Numbered from the stretch's first letter, positions 1 through 8,457 are shown. The stretch is DNA of 64,000 bases from Phycisphaerae bacterium (GCA_019636475.1 JAHBXN010000009.1:62001-126000); one strand, 5' to 3'. The notes: a model not told the origin generated them from the letters alone. A program made the numbers and translations.

Positions 1-1208
1 ACCGACAAGTCGTACAGTGCCTGTCCAATGACATCCGTGAGCGGCTTGATCGTGTTGCCCCATGCCGGCAGGAACTCGGACTTGAGCCAGTTAAATGCCG
101 TTTTCAAGGCACGGGGAATCTCATCAACAACCCACCTGAACAGCGACTTGAGTTGATCCCAGGCATAGGAGAAGATGTCTGGCAACATCGAGAGGCCCTT
201 GAGCAGCCCACCCAGAATGCCGCGCCCCAGCGCTTCGCCGAGGTCGACAACGGCAGCGCCCGCGAGATTAAGCAGGCCCGGACCCTGTCGCATCTCTCGC
301 CCGCTCAAATCCTTTCGTACATTACCCTTCGCATCACGAACGAATTTTCCGAACATTAATTCGCCAATCGATCCACCTTTTTCGACGTGCTTTGTGACGC
401 CACGGAGAATGTCAGCGAATCCTGCCAGTCCATCCTTGAGTGCCTTGCTCTTGGCAACCGCCAGCACCAGCTTGTCGACGCCGTCTCCGATCAAGTTCTG
501 AATACCAGACCATAGAAAGAATGTCTCTTTGCCGCTCACGCCGAGCGACTTGGTCTGTGCTCGCATTTCCGCGAGCGCCTGGCGAATGGTCTCGGCCTTC
601 TGTGCCGCCGGTCCAAGCTGCTCGAACGCGCCGGACCCCTTAATCGCATTAAACGATCGAGCCACACCCTCGGCACCATCGACAAGAATTCCGAAGTCGT
701 CGAGGAAAAGCGTCGACCCGCGAACGAGCCCTGTGATGACTGTGTTGAGCGCCTCGCCGGGGTCCTTGCCGGTCGCGACCGACTTTTTCGAAATGAACTC
801 GACGGCCGTGAGCAGATCATCGAAGCTCATCGACCCCAGCGCACGGTTGGCCAGTGCCATGCCTTCGGCCATGCGCATGGTGCCCGAAGCCGCGCGAACT
901 ATCTGCCGGGCCATGACGTCCGCGTTCTTCGAAGACTGACCCGTCAAGTTCAGGAAGCCGCGGCGAATGACCTCCAGCCTCGATCCGCGATCAACAACGC
1001 CGTCGATGCCACGCACCAGCGGCATCAGCCCGAGGTTGACATCCCGCAGAATTCCGAGCCCGGCCTTCCCGACGTTGAGCGGAAGCGCGAACGCCTTGCC
1101 GGCGAGACCCCCAAGGAATTTTCTGAAGCGCGTCATCGCCGATTGAAGCCCGGCCTCGGTGCCGTCCTCCACGCCGATCCGCATGCTGAAATTCAGGTCT
1201 GCCGCCAT
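1..1208 (-). CDS. phage tail tape measure protein (N-terminal part)
   Basis: The frame stays open from the ATG at 1208 to the window edge, giving about 402 residues of a longer protein. The N-terminus (MAADLNFSMRIGVEDGTEAG) and the following helix-rich Ala/Gly/Leu sequence resemble tape measure proteins, which set tail length and sit inside the tail tube. Hydrophobic amphipathic stretches occur around residues 340-375. It starts 11 bases after the end of the frameshifted chaperone frame, the standard place for a tape measure gene. The C-terminal end is not visible. Family assignment rests mainly on position and composition. Confidence 0.75.
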   Translation of the reverse strand, partial: MAADLNFSMRIGVEDGTEAGLQSAMTRFRKFLGGLAGKAFALPLNVGKAGLGILRDVNLGLMPLVRGIDGVVDRGSRLEVIRRGFLNLTGQSSKNADVMARQIVRAASGTMRMAEGMALANRALGSMSFDDLLTAVEFISKKSVATGKDPGEALNTVITGLVRGSTLFLDDFGILVDGAEGVARSFNAIKGSGAFEQLGPAAQKAETIRQALAEMRAQTKSLGVSGKETFFLWSGIQNLIGDGVDKLVLAVAKSKALKDGLAGFADILRGVTKHVEKGGSIGELMFGKFVRDAKGNVRKDLSGREMRQGPGLLNLAGAAVVDLGEALGRGILGGLLKGLSMLPDIFSYAWDQLKSLFRWVVDEIPRALKTAFNWLKSEFLPAWGNTIKPLTDVIGQALYDLS

Positions 1209-1219
1209 AGTGCCGTTAC

Positions 1220-1447
1220 TCAGTCACATCGATCTTCGACAATCCACCGATCCTTCGATTCAAAAGCCAGTTCCGCCAGAGTCCTTCGTGCGCGAGCCGG
1301 AAGCGCCGCGACCATTTCGATCGGAAGCGCCGCTAGAGCCGCTAGGTCGCGGAGTCGGATGAGCTCGCGGAGGCACCTGTCTTCCCACGCTTCCCCGAGC
1401 TCGCAGTAGGGTCCGTTTTCACGCCTAGCGATCCTTCGCATCCCGCT
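1220..1447 (-). CDS. -1 frameshift extension of tail assembly chaperone (T-like)
   Basis: This is a 75-codon reading frame in the -1 frame relative to the upstream chaperone gene. It has protein-like composition (AWEDRCLRELIRLRDLAALA, then a charged C-terminus). The A6G run at 1446-1452 lies in the overlap, where slippage by one base would join LKK to SGMRRIARRENGPYC. Two-frame tail assembly chaperones (G/GT in lambda, equivalents in most long-tailed phages) sit immediately before the tape measure gene, exactly as here. The run is read as CTG AAA AAA GCG in the zero frame, so it is not a perfect X XXY YYZ heptamer. An internal ATG at 1441 could alternatively start it independently. Confidence 0.55.
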   Translation of the reverse strand, partial: SGMRRIARRENGPYCELGEAWEDRCLRELIRLRDLAALAALPIEMVAALPARARRTLAELAFESKDRWIVEDRCD

Positions 1448-1812
1448 TTTTTCAGATTGTCGATGATGTCTTCGACGCCCTTGGGGGGAATGCCGATGAA
1501 TGCGACCAGCCCGGCGCACACTTCAAACTGCGCGACGAGCGGCAACGCGCCGAGGAAGTTTCCGAGCCGGCTCTTCGTCTCGTTCTCATCCTCGTAGAAA
1601 TCGATTGCCGTGCCGTTCTTGTCCTCGACGCCCTTCCAGCCCTTGACCATCCGCTCCAACTGATACTGCATTGATTGCAGCGACTTGTCATTCACGGCGT
1701 CCAGTACGGCCGACCGGTCCGCCGATGTCGGCCGCTTCATGATCAGCGAAAACTTGTCATCGCCTTCGCCGAATTCCAGCGGCGGCGGTTCACTCAGGAA
1801 ATCCAGTTTCAT
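1342..1812 (-). CDS. tail assembly chaperone (G-like, zero-frame product)
   Basis: 156-residue protein starting MKLDFLSEPPPLEFGEGDDK. The ATG at 1812 is preferred over one eight codons upstream because GAGGAG lies about eight bases before it. Position between the tail tube and tape measure genes, moderate size and acidic helical sequence fit the short form of a tail chaperone that coats the tape measure protein during assembly. The last 30 residues are low-complexity Ser/Ala/Thr/Lys and lie in the overlap with the -1 frame, as expected if part of the ribosomes slip at the A-run. Confidence 0.6.
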   Translation of the reverse strand: MKLDFLSEPPPLEFGEGDDKFSLIMKRPTSADRSAVLDAVNDKSLQSMQYQLERMVKGWKGVEDKNGTAIDFYEDENETKSRLGNFLGALPLVAQFEVCAGLVAFIGIPPKGVEDIIDNLKKAGCEGSLGVKTDPTASSGKRGKTGASASSSDSAT

Positions 1813-1854
1813 CTTTCGTTCTCCTCGGAAGGTCAACGCCGTCGGTCATTTGAA

Positions 1855-2769
1855 TTACAGTAACAACGTGTCGGCACCAATCAAGCTGCCATAGGTAATC
1901 ACATCCGGAATCGCTGCGCCTGTGTGATAGGGCTTTACGGCGATCTCGACGATGATCGTGCCGTCCTGCTCATTCAGCGTGTGATTGACGATTTGCGCCG
2001 TTCCGAAAGTCTCGGTCACGGTTTCGTTCGCCGTGCCCGTGGCGTGCACTACCACCAGCGGCACTTCCGTGCCGGCGAGAATCAGGGCGAGCCAGTCGGC
2101 GTCCGTCGCGTTAAATTGAGCGACGATATTCACCTCGTCCATGTGCCGGCCGTCTTCGAGGAAGATGCGGGCGTTGTTCGAATCCGGCGCGCCCAGGGCG
2201 TGCTCGATCGTCATGCTACGGCGATAGGAAAGCACCTTGGTGCAGGCCACGCTGTTGAGCGTGAGTGTCGCGGCCTGAAGTTTGAATCGCCGCGCGTTGG
2301 CCTGCGTGCCGGCAGAGACGCCGGTCGTTTCCGCCGCAGACATACACTCAAAATCCATCGAACCCTGTAGGACCGAGCTCGCATCAGGCGAGCCCGACCG
2401 CGAATACTCCATCGAGAGTGCGGCGGCGACAACGCCGAGATACTGCGCATGGCCCACGCCCGCGCGGGTGTGGGTGATCGAAACGGACGGCTGCACGCCG
2501 GATGTCCGCTTCGTCACCATCGTGAGGATGGACCGAATCGTATTGATGTTGAATTCCGGCGTGAATGTCAGCCGTGCTGTCGCCCCGAGCGGAACCTGTT
2601 TGGTGTCATAAGGCCATGTGCTCGACGAGAGAATCTCGCCGACGTGCTGCGTGATCTGCGGCACGAGGCCCTGTCCGAGGAACGGCATGTGCAGCGGGAA
2701 GGTCGAAGCCTTCGTCCCGCGCGTCGTCTCTTTTCCAAAGAGAACGATGTCCGTCATTTTCTGTGGCAT
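1855..2769 (-). CDS. major tail tube protein
   Basis: 304 residues, starting MPQKMTDIVLFGKETTRGTK with GGAGG seven bases upstream. The opening sequence, beta-rich composition and Gly/Thr-rich repeats (for example VVVHATGTANETVTETFGTA) resemble siphovirus tail tube subunits that polymerise around the tape measure protein. A Mu-type sheath gene (about 500 codons) is absent upstream, and the protein is much longer than the roughly 118-residue Mu tube, so a non-contractile tail is likely. Function is inferred from position and general similarity. Confidence 0.65.
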   Translation of the reverse strand: MPQKMTDIVLFGKETTRGTKASTFPLHMPFLGQGLVPQITQHVGEILSSSTWPYDTKQVPLGATARLTFTPEFNINTIRSILTMVTKRTSGVQPSVSITHTRAGVGHAQYLGVVAAALSMEYSRSGSPDASSVLQGSMDFECMSAAETTGVSAGTQANARRFKLQAATLTLNSVACTKVLSYRRSMTIEHALGAPDSNNARIFLEDGRHMDEVNIVAQFNATDADWLALILAGTEVPLVVVHATGTANETVTETFGTAQIVNHTLNEQDGTIIVEIAVKPYHTGAAIPDVITYGSLIGADTLLL

Positions 2770-2830
2770 GAATCAGCCTCCGTGCCTAATCGTTGTCGCC
2801 AGCGTCCTGCCAGCGAAACCCATTTGCCTG

Positions 2831-3157
2831 CTACTTGCCTGCCTTCATCGCGGCAAGTTCCTGTTCCTTTTTTGCGATCGCGGCCGCCGACGATTGCGCC
2901 TCCTTCGAAGCCGCATCGATGGCCGCTCGATCGACGCTGAAGACCAACTCGAATTCCGCGCTCTCGCCGCCGCAATACACCGCCGCCGCCGCGAGAGACA
3001 TTGTGTAAATATGGCCCTTGGCCACCCAGCCGATGGAGTGTTGGCCATCCGGCCCGCGCACTTTGCGCACCAGTACAAAGCCCGGCGGCAAGGCCATCGC
3101 CGCCGACAGTTCCTCAGTCGATGCGCCTGACGCGCCATTGTTTTTTCCGTTCGCCAT
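2831..3157 (-). CDS. small phage structural-region protein, unknown
   Basis: 108 residues starting MANGKNNGASGASTEELSAA; AAGGA lies nine bases before the ATG, which decides this start over upstream in-frame codons. The middle (GFVLVRKVRGPDGQHSIGWV) looks beta-rich and the C-terminal 35 residues form an Ala/Glu/Lys-rich helix. It lies between the tail tube and a presumed tail terminator gene. No family was recognised; a minor tail or head-tail joining role is only positional inference. Confidence 0.6.
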   Translation of the reverse strand: MANGKNNGASGASTEELSAAMALPPGFVLVRKVRGPDGQHSIGWVAKGHIYTMSLAAAAVYCGGESAEFELVFSVDRAAIDAASKEAQSSAAAIAKKEQELAAMKAGK

Positions 3158-3176
3158 GATTTGCATCCTTTCAGGT

Positions 3177-3695
3177 TCAAACAATCGCGGCGATCGCATC
3201 GGTCGATCCGTCCGCGACAACTGTCAGTTCCATGACACTTTCCCATTCCTCCGGAAGATCTAGCGGCAACTTGTCCTGTTGCGCCTGCCCGACGATAAAG
3301 GCTTCCACAATGAGCGGTTCGGCCGTGCCGGTGTCCAGCGTCGATGCCGGCTCCGGTCCCATTTCTTTCCACATCCGAATGAGCGCACAGCACGTGTACC
3401 ATTCCATTTTCCGGATGTCTTCGAGCAGCATCTTTCCCGAAAACAGCAGGAGCTCATATCGGAGCAGGAACCGCGCCGAGCCGCTCGAATAGCGCGGGTC
3501 GATCTCCGTGCCGTTCGGCATGATGATGATGCGCTTGCCCGCCGTGACCGCGTCTTCCAGGTTTCGGCGGATGTCAACCCGCCGATCCCATGCCTGAAGT
3601 CGTCCGCCCGGCACCATCGCCGCGAGCGGCGCATAATTCGCAAGCTGGTCTTTGACCAGCGTATCGATTGCCCAGAATGGACTACTGGCCGGCAT
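3177..3695 (-). CDS. putative tail terminator/completion protein
   Basis: 172 residues, starting MPASSPFWAIDTLVKDQLAN, mixed alpha/beta with no signal peptide. Its start overlaps the end of the gpG-family gene by 14 bases, showing translational coupling. Size and place between the gpG-like gene and the tail tube gene match Mu gp37-type or lambda gpU-type terminators, which cap the tail. No diagnostic motif is visible. Confidence 0.5.
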   Translation of the reverse strand: MPASSPFWAIDTLVKDQLANYAPLAAMVPGGRLQAWDRRVDIRRNLEDAVTAGKRIIIMPNGTEIDPRYSSGSARFLLRYELLLFSGKMLLEDIRKMEWYTCCALIRMWKEMGPEPASTLDTGTAEPLIVEAFIVGQAQQDKLPLDLPEEWESVMELTVVADGSTDAIAAIV

Positions 3696-4353
3696 TGTTC
3701 GTTCGCTTCCCTAAGACCCTTCCAAAGTGTTTCGTCGCAATCGACAGCGCAAACGCCTGCGCCTTCGAATCGAATTTCAGGTACGGGCGCCCCTTGATGT
3801 TGACCCGCTTAACGAGAGCGAACATGACTTCACCGGCGCGTTTGACAATGCGATCTTTGCCGGGCGTTCCGTCTGCTTTGGTCTTGCCGGGGACGGTGAC
3901 ATTCTCGGATCGCACGAGCGCCGGGCCGATCCATTTCTTGGTACCGATCTGGATCTCCGCGTTCGGCACGAATCGCATCGAATCGCTCGGCAGATCGCGC
4001 GGCCACACGCCGCGCCGCCTGAGATTGGCCGGCACAGGCAGCGCCAGATACTTGTGTCCTTTCGGCTCGACCGGTCCGCCCAACTGCTGAATGCGGGCAT
4101 AGATGAGATTTGAACCGACAGCCACGCTCGCGGCGTCGATCGCGATCGCCAGCGACCGGGACAGCCGTCCGCTCGAAGGCCCCCATTCCCGCGTTCGCGT
4201 TCGAAGGGAACGTTGCGCTTCACGGCGAACATAAAGCCCGATCTGCCCGAGCCATCGCCGCGCATCGACGGCATTGGATCGAATCCGATCAAACACCCGT
4301 TGCAACTTTGCAACAGGATTGCCCACAGGCTTAATAATAGTCCGCAAAGCCAC
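3682..4353 (-). CDS. virion morphogenesis protein, Mu gpG family (tail completion)
   Basis: 223 residues, basic. The layout matches the phage virion morphogenesis / tail completion family: an N-terminal helix (VAKLQRVFDRIRSNAVDARR), the central motif SNLIYARIQQLGG and a C-terminal PYLKFDSKAQAFALSIATKH stretch. The proline-Tyr/Phe-Leu segment near the C-terminus is characteristic of the family. It starts one base after the DUF1320 gene stops, in the expected Mu-like order. Confidence 0.7.
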   Translation of the reverse strand: MALRTIIKPVGNPVAKLQRVFDRIRSNAVDARRWLGQIGLYVRREAQRSLRTRTREWGPSSGRLSRSLAIAIDAASVAVGSNLIYARIQQLGGPVEPKGHKYLALPVPANLRRRGVWPRDLPSDSMRFVPNAEIQIGTKKWIGPALVRSENVTVPGKTKADGTPGKDRIVKRAGEVMFALVKRVNIKGRPYLKFDSKAQAFALSIATKHFGRVLGKRTNNAGQ

Positions 4354-4354
4354 A

Positions 4355-4816
4355 TCAGAAGCCTTTCATCGAGTCGGACGTAAAGACGCGCTCGTCACCA
4401 AAAGCCTCGGAGGTTGGCCCGCCTGAAGTCGGCGACGGAAGCGGCGCGGCTCCGGGAAGCGCCGCCTTGCCGCTTTGTATGTCGCGCAGCAAATCGATCC
4501 AGTACCTCAGCCTGGTGTCGACGCCGGGCCTCAGGTTGTTCATCGCGTCGCCGTGCATTGCGAGCAGGTCATGGGCGACAACGGCGCAGACAAATGCGCG
4601 AAGCATTTCAGCCAGCGTCGAGTTTCCGGTCGTGTCGATCGGCGTGAGGTATCGGGCCGATAGTCGCGCATTGACGTAGCCGTGCGCGTCATCCAGCCGC
4701 GCCTGGCCGACCGTGTCGGACGGGGTTGTCCCGCCCGACAGGTCGGACAATTGCGCGTAGAGCTCGTCGCCGAGCCTCGTCTTCAGTTCCGCAAGCGTTG
4801 CGTAGGCCGTGCTCAT
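4355..4816 (-). CDS. Mu gp36-like protein (DUF1320), head-tail connector
   Basis: 153 residues. The N-terminus (YATLAELKTRLGDELYAQLS, then ARLDDAHGYVNARLSARY) matches the DUF1320 / Mu gp36 family: a helical bundle with a conserved Asp-rich turn and a Leu-rich core (MLRAFVCAVVAHDLLAMHGD). Members act at the head-tail junction. The last 35 residues are a flexible Pro/Ser/Gly tail. It is flanked by gp35-position and gpG-family genes as in Mu. Confidence 0.75.
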   Translation of the reverse strand: MSTAYATLAELKTRLGDELYAQLSDLSGGTTPSDTVGQARLDDAHGYVNARLSARYLTPIDTTGNSTLAEMLRAFVCAVVAHDLLAMHGDAMNNLRPGVDTRLRYWIDLLRDIQSGKAALPGAAPLPSPTSGGPTSEAFGDERVFTSDSMKGF

Positions 4817-4822
4817 GGCGAA

Positions 4823-5086
4823 TCACTTCCCTGAGGCGGCGATCAGACCCTTGCCCGGCTTGTACACATTGCCGGCGACCTTCGCCTTTTGTGCGACCTG
4901 CTCGTCGCCGGACGGCGTGTCCGAAACAGGCGGCGGGGCGGTCGGCGACTTCACAGCCGGTGCCGGCGATGAGTCTGGAGCCGGCGCGGCGGCCGTCTCG
5001 GTTCCCTTTGCGTTCGTGGTGCCCGCCGCCTTTTCATCCGCCGGCTTTTCCGGTGCCGGCTGGCTCTTGTTTTTCTTGTCTTCCAT
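4823..5086 (-). CDS. small Pro/Ala/Lys-rich protein at Mu gp35 position
   Basis: 87 residues starting MEDKKNKSQPAPEKPADEKA, chosen because GGAG lies nine bases before this ATG. The first 65 residues are disordered Pro/Ala/Thr/Lys sequence; the end (VAGNVYKPGKGLIAASGK) may be a short ordered motif. Mu gp35-type proteins in this position carry similar Pro-rich segments with a small C-terminal peptide. A minor head role is inferred from location only. Confidence 0.6.
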   Translation of the reverse strand: MEDKKNKSQPAPEKPADEKAAGTTNAKGTETAAAPAPDSSPAPAVKSPTAPPPVSDTPSGDEQVAQKAKVAGNVYKPGKGLIAASGK

Positions 5087-5174
5087 TGTTTTTCTCCGTT
5101 CGATGGCCTTGTTGCGTCCCAAAAGACTCCGTTCAAAACCTCAATCCAGTGTCACGTCTGCGGCATTAAGCCGC

Positions 5175-6152
5175 TCAGTTCAGAACCGTGCGAATGGCGT
5201 AATGCGGGTAGCCGTAGGTCATGCGATAGCGGGCGCGAACGCCGTAAAGATACTTCTCTCGCATGAAGGCTTCCTCGCTGTCGTCCTTGTCCATTGACCT
5301 GAACTCAACCGGCTCCCGGTCCTGCAGAACGAACGGCCGCACGACACCATCGGTCTTGAGCAGATAGAACGTGTCGGTCGCGGTCAGGTACGGGAAGGAA
5401 ATCACGCGGGCAAGCCCGTTGATGACGTTCGTCGTGTTCACGACGATCGCGGCCGAGACGGCCTCCATCGCGTTGAAGTAATGGTTCGGCGGCACGACCA
5501 GCACCAGTCCGCTCATGTCGAGCATCATCGGCAGCCCCTGATCGTCCTTGAATCCAGCCATTTGGGTCACGGCCTGCATGATGGCGTCGCGCATTTCCGA
5601 AGTTGTCGGATTGGCCGGCGTCGTCACGTTGAAGGTGAGATTGTTGTCCTGCGATCCGCTCGCGCCGGACACGTGGGCGTCATTGAAGTAAGTCACGCCG
5701 TCATAGCTCAGGAATCCGGACGATCCGCCGTTGATGAGCAACTGGGCGAGCAGATAGTCCTTGTGCGTCGCAGCGCGAAGTGCGAGTTCATTTATGCGAA
5801 TCCTGATTTGCCCGGTCTGATCGTCCGAGATTTCATCGCGGTCGACTTCCAGTGTTGCCTCATACTTCTGGTTTTCAACCGAGTAGCTCTCGACGCGCAG
5901 CCCCTTGGCAATGCGGCCGGCTCCCCATTCCCGCATCTGGGGCACCGAGCCGAGCCAGCGGTAGTCCTCGGTTTTGGTTGTGGACTTCAGGATCGTGACG
6001 AGGTCCTGATAGTGTGTCTTGGCCGCGTCGAATCGATTGAAGAATTCGCTGCGCAGCCCCTTGGTCGCAAGACCGGTGCTGGTAATGCCATGTGCCGGCC
6101 GCATCAGGATCGCGAAGATCGCAACGGCCGCGAGAATCAACAGTGTGTTCAT
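5175..6152 (-). CDS. major capsid protein, Mu gpT-like
   Basis: 325 residues. From residue 28 onward it matches the Mu-like major head subunit: TKGLRSEFFNRFDAAKTHYQ, a WLGSVPQMREWGAGR motif, and the C-terminal RYRMTYGYPHYAIRTVLN. Oddly it begins with a hydrophobic leader (MNTLLILAAVAIFAILMRPA) resembling a signal peptide or membrane anchor. AAAGGA lies upstream at a long spacing and no better start is seen. The neighbouring decoration protein carries a similar leader. Several hundred copies should form the icosahedral head. Confidence 0.85.
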   Translation of the reverse strand: MNTLLILAAVAIFAILMRPAHGITSTGLATKGLRSEFFNRFDAAKTHYQDLVTILKSTTKTEDYRWLGSVPQMREWGAGRIAKGLRVESYSVENQKYEATLEVDRDEISDDQTGQIRIRINELALRAATHKDYLLAQLLINGGSSGFLSYDGVTYFNDAHVSGASGSQDNNLTFNVTTPANPTTSEMRDAIMQAVTQMAGFKDDQGLPMMLDMSGLVLVVPPNHYFNAMEAVSAAIVVNTTNVINGLARVISFPYLTATDTFYLLKTDGVVRPFVLQDREPVEFRSMDKDDSEEAFMREKYLYGVRARYRMTYGYPHYAIRTVLN

Positions 6153-6270
6153 TGTTCAGTCCATTCCTTTCGTCAGGCCGCCCAGCGGCCGTTTGTTTTG
6201 ACTCGTGTCAATCCGTTGACACTTCTTGCTCCGGCGTGCGGCCGGTGAGTTGATGACTGCAATCCGCCGC

Positions 6271-7152
6271 TTACAGCGGGACCGCGACGAGAACGACCTT
6301 CATCTTGCCGGCAGCGCCCGCGCCGCTCGTGGCCTGGGTGACTGCCGCCTGGATGCCCTTGCCGGCGGCGGCAACAGCGCCGAGGTTTCCGGTTGCGGCG
6401 TTCACGACCGTCGCGGACGAGCCGCCTTCCTGCACGATGTCATTGAGCGCGTCCGCGCCGGCGTCGGTCGGCGTGAGCGTCAGGTTTATCGGCGTGCCGT
6501 CCGTGTCCTGAATCGTGATGATGCCCTGATCCTGCGAAGCGCCCGCAAAGACTTCGGTGATAACGCCGCACACGGCAAAGACGAGCAGGCTCGTCTTGTT
6601 GAAGAGTGCGGGAATCAGAACTGAAGATGTCGGCGTGACGCCCGTTTCGCAGTCGAGCTCGCAGCGCGAAACGATGAGGCCCTTGTCCATCGTTATCACC
6701 GGCTCCAGTCGCACAATGGCGTAACCGGTCGAATGGAAGCCGATCGCGTGTCCGATCTGGGCGTTGGCGGCGGGAACGAGGGTGTAATCGTTGTCGGTCG
6801 ACGCATAGACCGCCTTGCCCACGTCGGTAATCGCAAACGACGTGATCGGCAGGATGAAGTCGCCTTCCTCGATGCGGCAGGTTTTGTCGCCGCTCGATCC
6901 GGTGTTGTTGACTTCCTCGTAGGCCATGCCGACAAACAGCGTGGACGGCGTGAAGGGCACGAGATAGCCGGCCGCATTCAGGCCGCAAAGACCGCCCTTG
7001 TAAATGTGCGTGCTGCCGGCGACTCCGTAGCCGCGCATTTTTTCGTCGACCATTCGGTTGCGCTGCGCGTTGGCTGTGAGCGCCGCCATCGGCGTCGGGA
7101 AAAGCAGAACCGCCAGGACCATCGCGGCGGCAAGAGAAATAAAGGGTTCCAT
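6271..7152 (-). CDS. capsid decoration/cement-like protein with signal-like leader
   Basis: 293 residues between the scaffold and major capsid genes, the place of a head decoration gene. Gly/Thr-rich beta sequence with GLNAAGYLVPFTPSTLFVG and DVGKAVYASTDNDYTL resembles phage cement proteins. AAGGAGG eight bases before the ATG fixes a start giving a hydrophobic leader, residues 1-25 (FISLAAAMVLAVLLFPTP). The C-terminal 100 residues (TIQDTDGTPINLTLTPTDAG) look like an added beta domain followed by an Ala/Gly-rich region. Confidence 0.6.
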   Translation of the reverse strand: MEPFISLAAAMVLAVLLFPTPMAALTANAQRNRMVDEKMRGYGVAGSTHIYKGGLCGLNAAGYLVPFTPSTLFVGMAYEEVNNTGSSGDKTCRIEEGDFILPITSFAITDVGKAVYASTDNDYTLVPAANAQIGHAIGFHSTGYAIVRLEPVITMDKGLIVSRCELDCETGVTPTSSVLIPALFNKTSLLVFAVCGVITEVFAGASQDQGIITIQDTDGTPINLTLTPTDAGADALNDIVQEGGSSATVVNAATGNLGAVAAAGKGIQAAVTQATSGAGAAGKMKVVLVAVPL

Positions 7153-7230
7153 GTGATGAGCCTCCTTGCTCGGTTTTGTTGCTCAAATTCCTCAAACAAG
7201 ACTGGCGTCTAATACGGTTGCGGTGGATGA

Positions 7231-7899
7231 TCAGGCGACGAGTTTCTTTTCCTCGTCGCTGAGTTTGGTCGAGAGCTTCGCCGTGCGCAGGGCGTCCACG
7301 ACATACGCCTCGCGCGTGGTGAGGTCGGCCAGACCGGGCTCGGCGTCGAACTCGGCCTTCGCCTTGTTGATGGTCAACAGGCGATCGCCGCCCGTCGCCG
7401 GCTTCGCGGAATTCGGCACCACGCGGCCGGGGGCTGGCACCTTGGCCGGCAGCACGCCGACAAAGGTGTCCCACAGCTTTTCATCCGCCGCCATCCGCTT
7501 GAGCTCCGGCCCCCTGGTCTCGTCGTCGAGATCGGCGTCGGTGATCTTGCCGTCCGCCTTCGCCTTGTTGATGCGCGTTTCGACATCGCGATTCGTGCTC
7601 GACTCTTGCAGGGTCTTGACCTTGGCATTCACCTGTTCAAGCTGGCCGGTGAGCAGGTCGGCCCGCGCCTTCCAGTCGGTGCCGTCGCTCTTGGATTCAC
7701 CCTTCTTGTTGATGGCCGCGACGACATCGGCTTCCGATGCGCTGTCGGCCACGCCCGCCGCCTTGCAAATTACGGCTGAGATTCCGACCTTTGCGTCGAG
7801 CTTCGCCTTGAGTGCCGTGAACGTGGCCTCAGCCGTTGCGTCTTCCTTGACGCCCGCCACCTCGCGCAACTTCGCGAGGAGTTTTTCTAGTTCCGACAT
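7231..7899 (-). CDS. internal in-frame scaffold protein (gpZ-like)
   Basis: An ATG at 7899, codon 187 of the protease gene, is preceded by GGAAGGAGA at good spacing, far stronger than expected by chance inside a gene. It would give a 222-residue protein (MSELEKLLAKLREVAGVKED) that is only the helical scaffold region. Mu makes gpZ from within gpI in the same way. Seen: the ribosome site and frame. Inferred: its use. Confidence 0.65.
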   Translation of the reverse strand: MSELEKLLAKLREVAGVKEDATAEATFTALKAKLDAKVGISAVICKAAGVADSASEADVVAAINKKGESKSDGTDWKARADLLTGQLEQVNAKVKTLQESSTNRDVETRINKAKADGKITDADLDDETRGPELKRMAADEKLWDTFVGVLPAKVPAPGRVVPNSAKPATGGDRLLTINKAKAEFDAEPGLADLTTREAYVVDALRTAKLSTKLSDEEKKLVA

Positions 7900-8457
7900 A
7901 ATGTCTCCTTCCGTCGCGGCTGTTGGCAGATTGAGCCACCACCGGACTGTTGTAAAAAGGTCCTCACTATGCGCCGTTCGCATAAAATGCCTCCGTGAGT
8001 TGGCGATTGGGTCCATGCCGACGATCGCGGGTATATTGGTCAGGCTCACCGAATGCAGGCCGACAACGCGTCGGTCGCTCTTGCGAAGCATTGTGACAGG
8101 CGAGAGATAGCGATACTCTTTGAGCCGAACCGCTTCCGCGCCCTTTTTCGTCCACTCCACATTCGCCCAAATGCCTTTGCCCTCCTCGATCTCCAGCGCT
8201 TTGATCCAAGCCGCTGCAGGCGCCTGTCCAGAGGGCGATGAATAATCACCAGCCAATGTCTGGTGTTCGTAGTCGACAACCAGATCGACGCCGTGCGCCT
8301 TGAATGCCTCGAGAATGGCATCGGCCGCCTCACTATCGCATACGAAGTCACCGCTGGTGCTCTTCACTCCACCCCACGGACAGACCAGAATTCGCTCGGG
8401 CGGTTCGGCGTCGAGCGCGATTCGGCTAACAACGATCGTTACTGTTTCCGGTTTCAC
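7231..8457 (-). CDS. Mu gpI-like prohead protease with scaffold domain
   Basis: 408 residues from a GTG whose GTGA overlaps the portal-F stop. The N-terminal 170 residues form a Mu gpI-type serine protease: His65 in VDYEHQT and Ser138 in LHSVSLTNIPAI are the likely catalytic residues. Residues 187-408 are a charged helical scaffold region with coiled coil. In Mu the protease matures the prohead and the C-terminal part is also made alone as scaffold gpZ; the same arrangement is visible here. Confidence 0.85.
   Translation of the reverse strand: MKPETVTIVVSRIALDAEPPERILVCPWGGVKSTSGDFVCDSEAADAILEAFKAHGVDLVVDYEHQTLAGDYSSPSGQAPAAAWIKALEIEEGKGIWANVEWTKKGAEAVRLKEYRYLSPVTMLRKSDRRVVGLHSVSLTNIPAIVGMDPIANSRRHFMRTAHSEDLFTTVRWWLNLPTAATEGDIMSELEKLLAKLREVAGVKEDATAEATFTALKAKLDAKVGISAVICKAAGVADSASEADVVAAINKKGESKSDGTDWKARADLLTGQLEQVNAKVKTLQESSTNRDVETRINKAKADGKITDADLDDETRGPELKRMAADEKLWDTFVGVLPAKVPAPGRVVPNSAKPATGGDRLLTINKAKAEFDAEPGLADLTTREAYVVDALRTAKLSTKLSDEEKKLVA

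Noticed and set aside
1855-4353. Contractile tail sheath gene
   Set aside because: No protein of sheath size or motif lies between completion and tube genes, so a myovirus tail is not supported.
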